The notes: a model not told the origin generated them from the letters alone. DNA of 64,000 bases from Candidatus Phaeomarinobacter ectocarpi (GCF_000689395.1 NZ_HG966617.1:1549274-1613273), one strand, 5' to 3'; shown: positions 52,602 through 62,307, counted from the stretch's first letter. Made by a program: numbers and translations.

Positions 52602-53720
52602 TCAGCTCTTGGTGATCGGACGCATGCCGACAACCTCAAGGCCGTACCCGTCGATACCGACAATGGTGGGGTTTGGTGAATTTGAAAGAAGTTCCATCTT
52701 GCGGATGCCCAGATCGAGCAGGATCTGCGCGCCAACCCCATATTCGCGCAGGCGACGCGGCCCCTGCTGCAGGCGGGTCTCGTCATCGGTCAGCAGCATG
52801 TCTGACACGATGGTCGCGTCCGTATCACGGATGATGACGATGACGCCGCGGCCTTCCTTGTCGATGGCCTTCATGGATTCTTCGATGAGATGCGAGCGCC
52901 CGCCCTTGGCACCCAGAATGTCATCAAACACGTTGATGGCATGCATGCGCACAAGCACGGGGTCGGGCGTGGTAATGTCACCCTTCACAAGCGCAATATG
53001 CTCAGAGTACTGAACATTGTTCCGGTAGACGATCATCTGGAATTCGCCGGCGTTTTCCGTCTCAAACGTCCGGTCGATGGCCCGCTGCATGAAATTGTCA
53101 TGCTTGCGGCGATAGGCGATCAGGTCCGCGATGGTCGCGACTTTGAGATTGTGCAGCTGTGAAAACTGAATGAGGTCCGGCAGGCGCGCCATGGTTCCGT
53201 CATCATTCATGATCTCGCAGATCACACCAGCCGGGTTCAGACCCGCAAGGCGTGAGACGTCAACGGCGGCTTCCGTGTGGCCGGCTCGCACAAGCACGCC
53301 ACCCTTCTTGGCAACCAGCGGGAACACATGGCCCGGCGTCGCGATGTCTGCGTAGTTCTTTGTGGGGTCCACGGCGACCGCAATCGTGTGCGCCCTATCA
53401 TGGGCGGAAATACCAGTGGTGACACCTTCGCGGGCTTCAATCGAAATGGTGAAAGCCGTCTGGTGCCGCGACTGGTTGTGCGACGACATCAAATGCAGGT
53501 TGAGCTGCTCGGACCGCTCCTCCGTCATCGACAGGCAGATCAGGCCGCGACCATATTTCGCCATGAAGTTGATCGCATCCGGGGTCGCCATCTGCGCTGG
53601 GATCACCAGATCGCCTTCGTTCTCGCGATCCTCCGCATCCACCAGAATGAACATCTTGCCGTTGCGGGCGTCTTCGATGACATCCTCGATCGGGGACAGG
53701 AATTCGGAAAACTCGCTCAT
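52602..53720 (-). CDS. ribB: RibBA: DHBP synthase with degenerate GTP-cyclohydrolase-II domain
   Basis: 372 residues, two domains. Residues 1-205 are a full 3,4-dihydroxy-2-butanone-4-phosphate synthase: DAEDRENEGD (28-37) for metal and substrate, TTGISAHDRA (101-110) and AGHTEAAVD (146-154). Residues 210-372 have the GTP cyclohydrolase II fold, but the zinc cysteines are gone: the HSEC position reads HAIN (260-263), RCDC is replaced by AKGG (271-274), and the LRQEGRGIGL block reads IRDTDATIV. GTP cyclohydrolase activity is therefore unlikely. AAGGAG sits 5 bases before ATG 53720. A separate ribA must exist elsewhere. Confidence 0.93.
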   Translation of the reverse strand: MSEFSEFLSPIEDVIEDARNGKMFILVDAEDRENEGDLVIPAQMATPDAINFMAKYGRGLICLSMTEERSEQLNLHLMSSHNQSRHQTAFTISIEAREGVTTGISAHDRAHTIAVAVDPTKNYADIATPGHVFPLVAKKGGVLVRAGHTEAAVDVSRLAGLNPAGVICEIMNDDGTMARLPDLIQFSQLHNLKVATIADLIAYRRKHDNFMQRAIDRTFETENAGEFQMIVYRNNVQYSEHIALVKGDITTPDPVLVRMHAINVFDDILGAKGGRSHLIEESMKAIDKEGRGVIVIIRDTDATIVSDMLLTDDETRLQQGPRRLREYGVGAQILLDLGIRKMELLSNSPNPTIVGIDGYGLEVVGMRPITKS

Positions 53721-53810
53721 ACATGCTCCTTGCCAGGCCGCTCGGCCGCTTGGATTTCTTGTGTTTCTATTGGGGTCAGGCGGTCTTTTGCCCAGATGTC
53801 CGTCTGTATC

Positions 53811-54419
53811 TTATTTGGCTGCAAACTCTATCTGGCGAGCGACATAGCGCGCCAGCATGTCAATTTCCAGATTTACCGGGTCACCATCCTTAAGATCGCC
53901 CAGCGTCGTCTGTGTCTGAGTGTGGGGAATGATGTTCACCCCGAAGGTGTCCTGCCCCACTTCATTCACCGTCAGGGAGATGCCATCTATGGAGATGGAG
54001 CCTTTTGAAGCGATGTAAGGCGTCAGGTCCGCAGGCGCCTTGAAGGTCAGCCGCCAGCTGTCGCCTTCGGGCTTCTGGCTCACCAGACTGCCAACCCCAT
54101 CAACATGACCACTCACAATGTGGCCGCCCAGCTCATCGCCCGCCTTAAGGGCGCGTTCAAGATTGATCCGCGTCCCTTCCTTCCAGGACCCCAGCTTGGT
54201 CAGGTTGAGGGTTTCGCCGGAGGCTTCCACATCAAACCAGAAGGTCTTGTCATCCACCCGGCCTTTGTCGATCACCGTCAGGCAGGCACCGGAGCAGGCA
54301 ATGGATGCGCCTAGGTCAATGCCATCCGCCTCATAGATGGTGGCGATCCGAAAACGGGTATCGCCGCGTTCCTCGATCTGGGTAACCTTGCCGATGTCAG
54401 TAATGATGCCGGTAAACAT
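53811..54419 (-). CDS. ribE: Riboflavin synthase, alpha chain
   Basis: A 202-residue enzyme with two tandem lumazine-binding barrels that dismutates 6,7-dimethyl-8-ribityllumazine to riboflavin. The start MFTGIITDIGKV is diagnostic. Other blocks are DLGASIACSGACLTVID, LERALKAGDELGGHIVSGHVDGVG and KGSISIDGISLTVNEVG. It lies between ribD and ribBA on the same strand with short gaps (19 and 90 bases), completing a rib operon. Confidence 0.97.
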   Translation of the reverse strand: MFTGIITDIGKVTQIEERGDTRFRIATIYEADGIDLGASIACSGACLTVIDKGRVDDKTFWFDVEASGETLNLTKLGSWKEGTRINLERALKAGDELGGHIVSGHVDGVGSLVSQKPEGDSWRLTFKAPADLTPYIASKGSISIDGISLTVNEVGQDTFGVNIIPHTQTQTTLGDLKDGDPVNLEIDMLARYVARQIEFAAK

Positions 54420-54438
54420 ATGTGTCTCTCGTATTTCG

Positions 54439-55557
54439 CTAAATGTCGTGACGGACGCGCAGGCTAGTCAGCACGTCCTCGCCAAGGGCGATGACCGCCT
54501 GACGCTCAAAACCAGCATCAAGATCAATGTCATCAAGCCCCAGTCCGGCGACAGCAGAATAGCCGTCGTCGCCAATAATCTTCGGTGCCTGAAACCACTC
54601 GATGCGATCAATCAGATTGTCGCGCAGCAGACTGGCGGCCAGGCGCGCTCCGCCCTCCACCATCACCCGCGTGATGCCGCGCTCAGCAAGGAGCGTCAGG
54701 GCAGCGCCCATATTCATCTGGTTGTCCGGACCAAGCGGAACCGTGATGAGGTCAACACCCTGCTCCTCAAACGCCTGCGCCCGATCCTTGTCCGCATCTT
54801 CACGCGTCAGAAGAATGACCGGTGTGTCAGACGCCGTCCGAACCAGCTTTGACGTAAGGGGAAGTCTGAGACGTCCATCCGCAATCACGCGAATGGGCGA
54901 CCGGCCGGAGAGCCCTGGCAATCTGCAGGTCAGCTGCGGGTCATCGACAATGGCAGTTGCGCTGCCGATCATGATGGCGTCGGCCTGCGCGCGCATGAGG
55001 TGGGTCCGCTCGCGCGCCATTTCACCCGTGATCCAGTGGCTCTTGCCGGTATGGGTGGCAATCTTGCCGTCCAGCGTTGAGGCAATTTTCAAAAGAACCT
55101 CGGGACGGTTTCGGGTCACCCGGCATGTGAACCCGGAATTGGCGTCCTTGGCTTCATCCTCAAGCACGCCTTCCGTCACCGAGATACCGCCGTCCTTCAA
55201 CATGGCGACGCCCTGACCATTCACCCGTGGATCATCGTCCGTACACGCCACAACAGCGCGGGAAATGCCTGCATCAATCAGAGCCTGTGCACATGGTCCG
55301 GTCTTGCCGGTGTGGGCACAGGGTTCAAGGGTGACATAGGCAGTTGTGCCGCGCGCCCGTGCACCCGCCCGGCCAATGGCCTGTGTCTCTGCGTGGGGAC
55401 GACCGCCCGGTTGCGTCCAGCCCCGGCCTACGACCAGGGGAACATCACCGGATGTATCAACCAGCACGCAGCCGACAGATGGATTGGGAGCAACCTGGCC
55501 CAGACCGCGACGCGCAAGCGTCAGCGCCATGCGCATAAAGCGCAGGTCTATGGCCAT
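54439..55557 (-). CDS. ribD: Bifunctional pyrimidine deaminase/reductase RibD
   Basis: A 372-residue bifunctional enzyme for the second and third steps of riboflavin synthesis. The N-terminal deaminase has PNPSVGCVLVD, the zinc motif with PHAETQAI and TLEPCAHTGKTGPCAQALI. The C-terminal reductase has VLLKIASTLDGKIAT, SHWITGE and the substrate site near VMVEGGARLAASLL. ATG 55557 has AAGGAACGG upstream; the frame runs to 55629 with a poor, basic leader. It is the first rib gene after nrdR. Confidence 0.96.
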   Translation of the reverse strand: MAIDLRFMRMALTLARRGLGQVAPNPSVGCVLVDTSGDVPLVVGRGWTQPGGRPHAETQAIGRAGARARGTTAYVTLEPCAHTGKTGPCAQALIDAGISRAVVACTDDDPRVNGQGVAMLKDGGISVTEGVLEDEAKDANSGFTCRVTRNRPEVLLKIASTLDGKIATHTGKSHWITGEMARERTHLMRAQADAIMIGSATAIVDDPQLTCRLPGLSGRSPIRVIADGRLRLPLTSKLVRTASDTPVILLTREDADKDRAQAFEEQGVDLITVPLGPDNQMNMGAALTLLAERGITRVMVEGGARLAASLLRDNLIDRIEWFQAPKIIGDDGYSAVAGLGLDDIDLDAGFERQAVIALGEDVLTSLRVRHDI

Positions 55558-55665
55558 CCGTTCCTTGGGGGCCACCTGTTCTTTGGGGGAAAGATCCACC
55601 CTCTTCTCCGGTCTTGTGCTCTTGCGCACTGCCGGGCCGCACCATGCGGCATCGAGAATGCGCTG

Positions 55666-56142
55666 TTAGTCTTCTTCGCCGTTTTCGTCCTCAGAGTCGC
55701 CCAGGCCACCGAGGAAATTCTCAAAATCCTTGGCTTCCCGGAAATTCCGGTACACCGATGCAAACCGCACATAGGCCACTTCATCGAGCAGCTTCAGGCG
55801 CTCCATCATCAGTTCACCGACCATCGAGGCCGGAATGTCGGATTCGCCCGTACTCTCGAGCTCACGCACGATTCCGGACACCATACGCTCCACCCGTTCT
55901 GGCTCAACCGGACGTTTGCGCAAGGATATTTGCAGTGACCGCATCAGCTTGTCCCGGTCAAACGGTTCCCGCTTGCCGTTGCGCTTGACGACCGTCAGAT
56001 CGCGAAGCTGGACGCGTTCAAAGGTGGTAAAGCGAGCACCACAGGCCGGACAGAACCGACGTCGACGGATCGCGGCCGCGTCTTCGGTTGGCCGTGAGTC
56101 CTTAACCTGTGTGTCCTCATTGCCGCAAAACGGGCAGCGCAT
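55666..56142 (-). CDS. nrdR: Transcriptional repressor NrdR
   Basis: A 158-residue repressor of ribonucleotide reductase genes. The N-terminal zinc ribbon is [18 protein letters not shown] ... [13 protein letters not shown] (four Cys), and the ATP-cone domain starts [20 protein letters not shown]. It ends in an acidic tail after the conserved [13 protein letters not shown]. It binds NrdR boxes when ATP/dATP levels change. Position between glyA and ribD is usual in alphaproteobacteria. Confidence 0.98.
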   Translation of the reverse strand: MRCPFCGNEDTQVKDSRPTEDAAAIRRRRFCPACGARFTTFERVQLRDLTVVKRNGKREPFDRDKLMRSLQISLRKRPVEPERVERMVSGIVRELESTGESDIPASMVGELMMERLKLLDEVAYVRFASVYRNFREAKDFENFLGGLGDSEDENGEED

Positions 56143-56221
56143 ATCCCAATATCCCCAGAAAACCGGACTTCAACGATAGGCTCAAACGAGGCAGAAGCCT
56201 GAATCAAGCCCGGGTCTCTGT

Positions 56222-57520
56222 TTACCCGTAAATCGGGAAACGTGCACACAATTCGAGGACCCGCTCTTTGACGGAGGCCTCAACAGCCCCGTTGTCCTCA
56301 GGATTGGCCACCAGGCCATCCAGAACTTCGGTGATGAGATCACCAATGAGCGAGAACTCAGCTACGCCAAAGCCGCGTGTCGTGCCGGCCGGCGTTCCCA
56401 GACGAACCCCGGACGTAATGGCCGGAGGGGCTGGATCAAACGGCACACCGTTCTTGTTGCAGGTGATGTGCGCGTTTTCGAGGGAATGCTCGGCTGCCTT
56501 GCCGGTGAGGTTTTTGGGACGCAGGTCCACCAGCATCAGATGGCTGTCGGTGCCGCCGGACACGATGTCCACGCCGCCCTTTTGCAGCGCCGAAGACAGG
56601 GCGCGTGCATTCTCGACGACATTTTGTGCGTAGATCTTGAAGCTGGGCTGGAGGGCTTCCCCGAACGCAACCGCCTTGCCGGCAATCACATGCATCAGCG
56701 GACCGCCCTGAATGCCGGGGAAAATGGCTGAATTGATCTTCTTCGCCAGCTTCTCGTCATTGGTGAGGATCATGCCGCCGCGGGGGCCACGAAGCGTCTT
56801 ATGCGTGGTGGTGGTGCAGACATCCGCATAGGGCAGCGGGCTGGGATAGACCCCGCCGGCCACCAGACCTGCAAAGTGCGCCATGTCGACCATCAAGAAG
56901 GCATCAACACTATCTGCGATTTCACGGAATTTGGCGAAGTCGATGACCGGTGAATAGGCAGAGCCACCAGCAATAATCAGCTTGGGTTTGTGCTCCTGCG
57001 CGAGCGTGGCCACGTCATCATAGTCAATGTGACCGTCCTGCTTGCGCACCCCGTACTGCACAGGGTTGAACCACTTGCCCGACTGGTTCGGCTTTGCGCC
57101 GTGGGTCAGGTGCCCGCCCGCATCAAGGCTCATGCCCAGAATGGTATCGCCGGGCTTGATCATCGCCATCATGGCGCCCTGGTTGGCCTGACTGCCGGAG
57201 TTGGGCTGCACATTGGCGAACTCACAATTGAACAGACGCTTGGCGCGCTCAATCGCCAGCACTTCAACTTCGTCGACAAATTCACAGCCACCGTAGTAGC
57301 GGCGCCCGGGATAGCCCTCAGCGTATTTATTGGTGAGGACCGAGCCCTGCGCTTCAAGGACAGCGCGGCTGACGATGTTCTCTGAGGCAATCAGCTCAAT
57401 CTGCGTTTGCTGCCGGCCCAGCTCACGACCGACGGAGGCAAAGACATCCGGGTCCGTCTCGGCCAAAGACCGGCTGAAGAAACCATCATTTGCCGAGTTA
57501 TCAGCGTCTTGAAGTGACAT
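56222..57520 (-). CDS. glyA: Serine hydroxymethyltransferase
   Basis: A 432-residue PLP enzyme interconverting serine and glycine with transfer of a one-carbon unit to tetrahydrofolate. The PLP lysine is in [14 protein letters not shown]; other blocks are [51 protein letters not shown] and [19 protein letters not shown] 57520 is taken because GAGG is 7 bases upstream; TTG 57526 is just before it. It precedes nrdR with a 79-base gap. Confidence 0.98.
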   Translation of the reverse strand: MSLQDADNSANDGFFSRSLAETDPDVFASVGRELGRQQTQIELIASENIVSRAVLEAQGSVLTNKYAEGYPGRRYYGGCEFVDEVEVLAIERAKRLFNCEFANVQPNSGSQANQGAMMAMIKPGDTILGMSLDAGGHLTHGAKPNQSGKWFNPVQYGVRKQDGHIDYDDVATLAQEHKPKLIIAGGSAYSPVIDFAKFREIADSVDAFLMVDMAHFAGLVAGGVYPSPLPYADVCTTTTHKTLRGPRGGMILTNDEKLAKKINSAIFPGIQGGPLMHVIAGKAVAFGEALQPSFKIYAQNVVENARALSSALQKGGVDIVSGGTDSHLMLVDLRPKNLTGKAAEHSLENAHITCNKNGVPFDPAPPAITSGVRLGTPAGTTRGFGVAEFSLIGDLITEVLDGLVANPEDNGAVEASVKERVLELCARFPIYG

Positions 57521-57932
57521 GGGCAATCCTCGATATCAGGTGCTGTAGTGGCATTTTGTTGAGCGGTACGTCAGGCCATCAAAGACTCGCTAAAAGCCTG
57601 TGCAGCAGGAGGTAATCCGGTTGCTGCCAGCAAGCAAGTCGGCGGCCCGAAAACCAGCCTTGCGCACCTCCCGCCTCATCCCGTTTACCTACCACAAAGG
57701 GGAAGCCTGGTGCCGGGCAGAGTTCAGGTCAAAGGTCAGAAATTTGAGGTCAAAATAGTCGGGATGAGTGTAATGAGTTGAATTAAACACAACCAGACAC
57801 GACTACTGCGGGCTGATTTCAGCAATACAATGTTCCACCACTTTTATTTGCAATAGTTGAATTGCCATCTCCCAGATAGCCATCTATATGCAGGGAATAG
57901 CTGAAATGACAGTGCCCAACCGGAGGCTAGGA
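57521..57932. other. Long divergent control region between glyA and mucR
   Basis: 412 bases without a gene. The right half (about 57715-57890) is clearly more AT-rich than the rest of the window, consistent with MucR binding to AT-rich DNA with T-A steps. It contains three AGGTCA hexamers at 57726, 57733 and 57747 spaced by multiples of 7 bases. A GGAGG ribosome site stands before the mucR start. No glycine riboswitch or other known aptamer was recognised upstream of glyA. Confidence 0.55.
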
Positions 57933-58376
57933 ATGAGTGACTTTGATAAAGACTTGGACGCCATTGATCGCGAAGAAGTCGTGCGCCTGACGGCAGACGT
58001 TATTGCAGCTTATGTAAGCAACAACGAGCTTTCACCAGCTGAACTGCCAGAGTTGATTCGGGCCGTTCATGGTGCTCTTGGCGGCGCTGCAGGCGCCGAC
58101 GCCACGCCACCGGCTGAAAAGCAGAAACCGGCTGTGCCCATCAAGCGGTCCGTCACGCCGGATTACATTGTCTGCCTGGAAGACGGCAAGCGCCTCAAAA
58201 TGCTCAAGCGCTACCTGCGGTCCCACTACGGCATGTCGCCGGACGACTACCGCTCCAAGTGGAACCTGCCCGCCGACTATCCGATGGTTGCCCCCAACTA
58301 CTCCAAGCAGCGCTCGCAGTTTGCCAAGGACATTGGCCTTGGCACCGGTGGCCGAGGTGGCCGCGGCGGTCGGTAA
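57933..58376 (+). CDS. mucR: MucR/Ros-family transcriptional regulator
   Basis: A 147-residue MucR protein: N-terminal helical oligomerisation part (REEVVRLTADVIAAYVSNN), then the zinc-finger-like DNA-binding region YIVCLEDGKRLKMLKRYLRSHYGMSPDDYRSKWNLP and a Gly/Arg-rich tail. The second zinc Cys of the CxxC pair is Asp here (C-L-E-D). MucR proteins are H-NS-like silencers of exopolysaccharide, motility and cell-cycle genes, so this may control the 27-42 kb glycan locus. ATG 57933 with GGAGG 7 bases before decides the start. Confidence 0.95.
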   Translation: MSDFDKDLDAIDREEVVRLTADVIAAYVSNNELSPAELPELIRAVHGALGGAAGADATPPAEKQKPAVPIKRSVTPDYIVCLEDGKRLKMLKRYLRSHYGMSPDDYRSKWNLPADYPMVAPNYSKQRSQFAKDIGLGTGGRGGRGGR

Positions 58377-58402
58377 CGGGTCTTCATGGTCCGAACAAAC
58401 AA

Positions 58403-58435
58403 AAGGCGCTGCCCCTCGGGTCAGCGCCTTTTTTT
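58403..58435. terminator. Bidirectional terminator between mucR and the DUF6898-like gene
   Basis: AAGGCGCTG (58403-58411) and CAGCGCCTT (58422-58430) form a stem with a 10-base loop, followed by a T-run on the plus strand. On the minus strand the tail reads TTTTGTTTGTT. The right arm overlaps the stop codon of the convergent gene. Confidence 0.92.
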
Positions 58436-58642
58436 CGGCAGGTCTGCAAGCGCTTTTTCGAGTTTGCGCAAGGCGATGCGTTTGAGATCAGCCTCGGTAA
58501 CGCGGGCGTCTCCCACAATGGAGACCTCCGTCCCCGTCCCTTCATGGACGGCGCTGACCTTCACATAGGCGCCCCGCGGCACGAATTCGAAATAGACCCG
58601 CTCAGTTGACGCATTCCCGGACGGTTTGCGTGAGCCCACCAT
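58421..58642 (-). CDS. Small DUF6898-like hypothetical protein
   Basis: A 73-residue basic protein with core VYFEFVPRGAYVKVSAVHEGTGTEVSIVGD and a C-terminal helix ADLKRIALRKLEKAL. It looks like the short alphaproteobacterial family sometimes labelled DUF6898; no function is known. It stands 5 bases past the hemA stop on the same strand, so is probably co-transcribed with hemA, and ends in the bidirectional terminator shared with mucR. Confidence 0.75.
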   Translation of the reverse strand: MVGSRKPSGNASTERVYFEFVPRGAYVKVSAVHEGTGTEVSIVGDARVTEADLKRIALRKLEKALADLPKKRR

Positions 58643-58647
58643 GGGGA

Positions 58648-59877
58648 CTAGGCCGCCCGACTGCGATCAATCTTGAATTCGCTGAACACCTGATCCAGCG
58701 CATCCACCAAAGCGGCAATCTTGCCATCGTCATGGAACGGCCCCGGCGTGAACCGCAGGCGCTCCGTGCCGCGCGGAACAGTCGGATAGTTGATCGGCTG
58801 CACATAAATGTTGTGCGCTTCAAGAAGGCGATCCGAGATCGCTTTGCAGGCCACCGGGTCCCACACCATCACAGGCACGATGTGGCTCGGCGTATCCAGC
58901 ACGGGAAGCCCGCGCGCTTTCAGGTCAGCCTTGAGTTTTGCCGCCTGCATCTGCTGCGCGTCACGTTCAGCACGGCTGGCCTTGAGATGGCGCACACTGG
59001 CCAGCACACCAGCTGCCAAGACGGGTGACAGCGACGTCGTGAAGATGAAACTCTGCGCATAGGAGCGCACCACATCAACGATGCGTGCGGATGCTGCAAT
59101 GTAGCCGCCCATCACGCCAAAGCCCTTGGCGAGCGTGCCTTCGATGATGTCCACCTTGTCGAGAACATCATCCCGGTCCGCGATGCCGCCGCCGCGCTGG
59201 CCATAGAGGCCAACCGCATGGACTTCATCAAGATAGGTGAGCGCATTGTACTTTTTGGCCAGATCACAGATCGCACCAATGTCGGCAATGTCGCCGTCCA
59301 TGGAATAGACGCTTTCAAAGGCAACCACCTTTGGCACCGACGGATCCGAGTCGGCGAGCAGCTCTTCGAGATGCTCAAGGTCGTTGTGCCGGAAAATGCG
59401 CTTGGGACCGCCGCCATGGCGAATGCCTTCAATCATCGACGCGTGGTTCATCTCGTCGGAGAAGATCACACAGCCCTTGAGAATGCGGGCAAGGCTTGAG
59501 AGCGTCGCTTCGTTGGCGACGTAGCCGGACGTAAAGAGCAGCGCTGCTTCCTTCTGGTGAAGGTCGGCAAGTTCGCGCTCAAGTTCGATGTGGTAGTGGT
59601 GCGTGCCGGAGATGTTCCGCGTGCCGCCGGATCCAGCACCGGTCACTTCCAGCGCCGTATGCATGGCTTCCAGAACCTTGGGGTGTTGCCCCATGCCCAG
59701 ATAGTCATTCGAGCACCACACGGTGATGGTGTCGTCCAGAACGCCATCTATGTAGCGCTTGGCCGTCGGATACGCGCCCTGCTGCCGCTCGAGTTCGGCA
59801 AAAACCCGGTAGCGTCCCTCAGCACGCAGCGTGTCCAAAGCACCCTGCAAGGCATCGTCATAATTAATCCGGTTCAT
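58648..59877 (-). CDS. hemA: 5-aminolevulinate synthase (C4 pathway)
   Basis: A 409-residue PLP enzyme joining glycine and succinyl-CoA to give aminolevulinate, the first step of heme synthesis in alphaproteobacteria. Marks are [66 protein letters not shown] and the PLP Lys251 in [18 protein letters not shown] 59877 has AGAGGG 8 bases upstream; the frame runs to 59946. A two-gene unit with the DUF6898-like protein is likely. Confidence 0.98.
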   Translation of the reverse strand: MNRINYDDALQGALDTLRAEGRYRVFAELERQQGAYPTAKRYIDGVLDDTITVWCSNDYLGMGQHPKVLEAMHTALEVTGAGSGGTRNISGTHHYHIELERELADLHQKEAALLFTSGYVANEATLSSLARILKGCVIFSDEMNHASMIEGIRHGGGPKRIFRHNDLEHLEELLADSDPSVPKVVAFESVYSMDGDIADIGAICDLAKKYNALTYLDEVHAVGLYGQRGGGIADRDDVLDKVDIIEGTLAKGFGVMGGYIAASARIVDVVRSYAQSFIFTTSLSPVLAAGVLASVRHLKASRAERDAQQMQAAKLKADLKARGLPVLDTPSHIVPVMVWDPVACKAISDRLLEAHNIYVQPINYPTVPRGTERLRFTPGPFHDDGKIAALVDALDQVFSEFKIDRSRAA

Positions 59878-60183
59878 TTGCCGGCCCTCTCCGTCTTCCC
59901 GCAGAAGCCTTTTCACCAGCCGCCCATCCCGGACGGGCGGTTGCAAAGCTTCACCCGCAACAACTCTCGCGGGATTATGGTTGACGTTTTGTTAACCCGG
60001 ACATTTTGCCGGTGTCTTTGATCCACGTCTAAGGATCGCGACTTGTGATCAATCTGTGACGTTCAATCTATGCCACGTAGCCAAAGTCCGCAAAGTGCGG
60101 ATTGCCGCACGAAAATGGGGTCCAATGCGCCCAAAGGCCAGAAAATTTTGTCTGGCGGGCCGGTCACCCCCATGCGGACGGTG
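59878..60183. other. Gene-free region upstream of hemA
   Basis: 306 bases between the hemA start and the end of the glycerophosphodiesterase gene. It should hold the hemA promoter; the AT-rich GTTGACGTTTTGTTAACC around 59979-59997 is a visible feature. I saw no full FNR (TTGAT-N4-ATCAA) site. A short GCCAGA/TCTGGC inverted repeat with a T-rich loop lies near 60139-60155, on the downstream side of the glycerophosphodiesterase gene. Confidence 0.45.
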
Positions 60184-60951
60184 TCAGGCCCAAAGTCCCC
60201 GCTCCTCAAGTACTTGTTTGAGCAGCGCCGGCTTGTCGGTCATCAGGCCATCCACGCCCAGATCCAGCAGCCGTCTCATTTCGTCGGGATCATCAATCGT
60301 CCAGATATGTACCTGCAAACCGTTCGCATGACAGGTATCGATGAAGGACTTGTTTCCCAGGGTCACACCGAACTGGACCACGGGAATCTGCGTACAGCCA
60401 AACGCCGTGTGACTGCCGATGGGTATGCCCCAGGCCCGAAACCGCATCCACGATGTCGCCCATGGCCCCATGCTGGTGCACAGCTTTGGCCCCAGCGCGT
60501 CCCGCATCTGCTGAAGCCGTCGGTCTGAGAACGATCCGATGCAGACACGCTCAATTGCATTGGTGCGCTGAATGGCCTCGATCAACGGCGCCACGCAGGC
60601 ATCATGTTTGGGGTCGATGTTGAAACGGGTCTCGGGAAATGACCCCAGCAGATCTTCCATCAAGGGAATCGGTTCACGACCTTCAATCAGCGCCGCTTTG
60701 ACCTCGGCATAATCGAGTTCCTCGATCGCGCCTTGCTGATTGGTTACCCGGTCCAGCCGGTCATCATGAAAGGACAGCAACACGCCGTCACGGGTCGCAT
60801 AGGCATCGGTTTCTATGTACCGGTAGCCCATGTCCACGGCAGCCTGAAAAGCCGCCATGGTGTTTTCCGGAAAATCCACAGCGCCGCCACGATGGGCAAA
60901 CGCCAGGATTCCGTCATGCTCGAGATAAGCGAATTTTGCAGGTCGACTCAT
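60184..60951 (-). CDS. ugpQ: Glycerophosphodiester phosphodiesterase
   Basis: A 255-residue GDPD TIM-barrel enzyme releasing glycerol-3-phosphate from phospholipid head-group diesters. The active-site motif is FAHRGGAVDFPENTMAAF (HRG and ENT), followed by YIETDAYATRDGVLLSFHDDRLDRVTN with metal Glu/Asp and the catalytic His. No signal peptide is present, so it acts in the cytoplasm. It begins 9 bases after the L,D-transpeptidase gene and is co-transcribed with it. Confidence 0.95.
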   Translation of the reverse strand: MSRPAKFAYLEHDGILAFAHRGGAVDFPENTMAAFQAAVDMGYRYIETDAYATRDGVLLSFHDDRLDRVTNQQGAIEELDYAEVKAALIEGREPIPLMEDLLGSFPETRFNIDPKHDACVAPLIEAIQRTNAIERVCIGSFSDRRLQQMRDALGPKLCTSMGPWATSWMRFRAWGIPIGSHTAFGCTQIPVVQFGVTLGNKSFIDTCHANGLQVHIWTIDDPDEMRRLLDLGVDGLMTDKPALLKQVLEERGLWA

Positions 60952-60960
60952 GGGCCGAGT

Positions 60961-62307
60961 TTAGAGGGAAGCGTGACGCCCGTCGCGGCCATAAATATCG
61001 TCGCGGAAATTAACAACGCCATGCTCGTCCACCCACGCTGTGAGATAGAGCATGTAAACCGGCACAGTCTTTTTCAGACGCACATCCTTGCGCGCACCGC
61101 TAGCCACCAGCGCGTCTACCCGCTTGCGGTCCCAGCCCTGCGCTTTGAGGATCCACGTGGTGAGATCATGCACATGCTCCACACGCACACAGCCAGACGA
61201 GTTCGCCCGGACGTTCCGCCCGAACAGGCTCTTGGACGGTGTATCATGCAGATAGACCGCATGCGGATTAGGGAAGTGAATCTTGACGGTGCCCAGTGAG
61301 TTGCGCGGACCCGGGTCCTGACGGAACAGGAAGGTGCGTTCGTTCACTTGGTTCCAGTTGACCTTGTACGGATTAACTTCACGTCCGCCATAGCCGCGAT
61401 AGACACGCATATTGAGCCGCTTGAGGTAGCTCGGGTCGCGACGGACCTGGGGTAGAATGTCCTTGCGGGCAATTGACTGCGGCACGTGCCAATAGGGATT
61501 GAACGCAAGGAACGTGATCTTGGACGTATATTCCGGGGTCTGACGATCGACCTTGCCGATCACCACACGGTGACGACGTTCCACACGGCCATTCGCTACG
61601 GCTTCCAGCTTCTGACCGGCAATGTTCACAAAGATGTAGCGCTCACCCAGCGTGGTGGAGAGTTTGTTGATCCGCTTGAGATTGCGCTCAAGCAGCGCCA
61701 GACGCGCTTTGGCGGACATGTTGAGTGCTTCAAGTGTCCGGCGACCGATAACACCATCCGGTAAAAGGCCATTGCGTGACTGAAAGCGCTGCACGGCCCG
61801 AGTTACATCAGCATCAAACACGGTCGGGTTGCCACCGGCACCGGTAAGGTCACCCGTTGCAATCAGGCGCTTGCGAAGCAGCGGCACGCGCAGCTCATCC
61901 ACGATGCCTTCTTCCAGCTTGCCGCCGGTCTTGGGAATACGCTCCCAGCCGCCCCACTCCACGATGTTCTTGTACATGGAGATAGCGCGCAGCAGCGGCC
62001 AGTAGCCAGCGTCACCCAGCGTGGGAGCATCCGACATCGGTGCTTTGGCGTTTTCAAAATCTTCAATGCGCCGTGGTGCATCCCACGGGTCGATCCAGTC
62101 AACGGCCCAGGGGTCATCCACAAAGGAACTGCTCGGCGACGAGCGGTCAGAATAATCCTGGGACGGGGCTGCCGGCGCAGCAGCCGGGCTGTCGCCAAAA
62201 ATGTCATAGGACCGCGCAGGCTCGGCATTGGCCGCAACAGCAGCCAATGCACCGAGCGCCATAACCGTGGCAGCAAATAGGACGGTCTTGATCAGTGTGC
62301 GTGCCAA
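60961..62307 (-). CDS. L,D-transpeptidase (YcbB/LdtP-like) with peptidoglycan-binding domain
   Basis: A 448-residue periplasmic enzyme that forms 3-3 peptidoglycan cross-links or links proteins to the wall. The signal peptide is VLFAATVMALGALAAVAANAEP. A peptidoglycan-binding segment follows (FDADVTRAVQRFQSRNGLLPDGVIGRRTLEALN), then the YkuD catalytic domain with YLHDTPSKSLF and the active-site SGCVRVEH (Cys373). The start is TTG 62307; an in-frame stop blocks longer options. It is followed by ugpQ. An LdtR-like MarR gene lies about 1.2 kb away. Confidence 0.93.
   Translation of the reverse strand: MARTLIKTVLFAATVMALGALAAVAANAEPARSYDIFGDSPAAAPAAPSQDYSDRSSPSSSFVDDPWAVDWIDPWDAPRRIEDFENAKAPMSDAPTLGDAGYWPLLRAISMYKNIVEWGGWERIPKTGGKLEEGIVDELRVPLLRKRLIATGDLTGAGGNPTVFDADVTRAVQRFQSRNGLLPDGVIGRRTLEALNMSAKARLALLERNLKRINKLSTTLGERYIFVNIAGQKLEAVANGRVERRHRVVIGKVDRQTPEYTSKITFLAFNPYWHVPQSIARKDILPQVRRDPSYLKRLNMRVYRGYGGREVNPYKVNWNQVNERTFLFRQDPGPRNSLGTVKIHFPNPHAVYLHDTPSKSLFGRNVRANSSGCVRVEHVHDLTTWILKAQGWDRKRVDALVASGARKDVRLKKTVPVYMLYLTAWVDEHGVVNFRDDIYGRDGRHASL

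Noticed and set aside
55558-55665. FMN riboswitch for the rib operon
   Set aside because: The gap between nrdR and ribD is too short and lacks the conserved RFN element segments.
59978-60056. FNR/FnrL site upstream of hemA
   Set aside because: Only half-sites (TTGATC and GATCAA, far apart) are present; no TTGAT-N4-ATCAA dyad.
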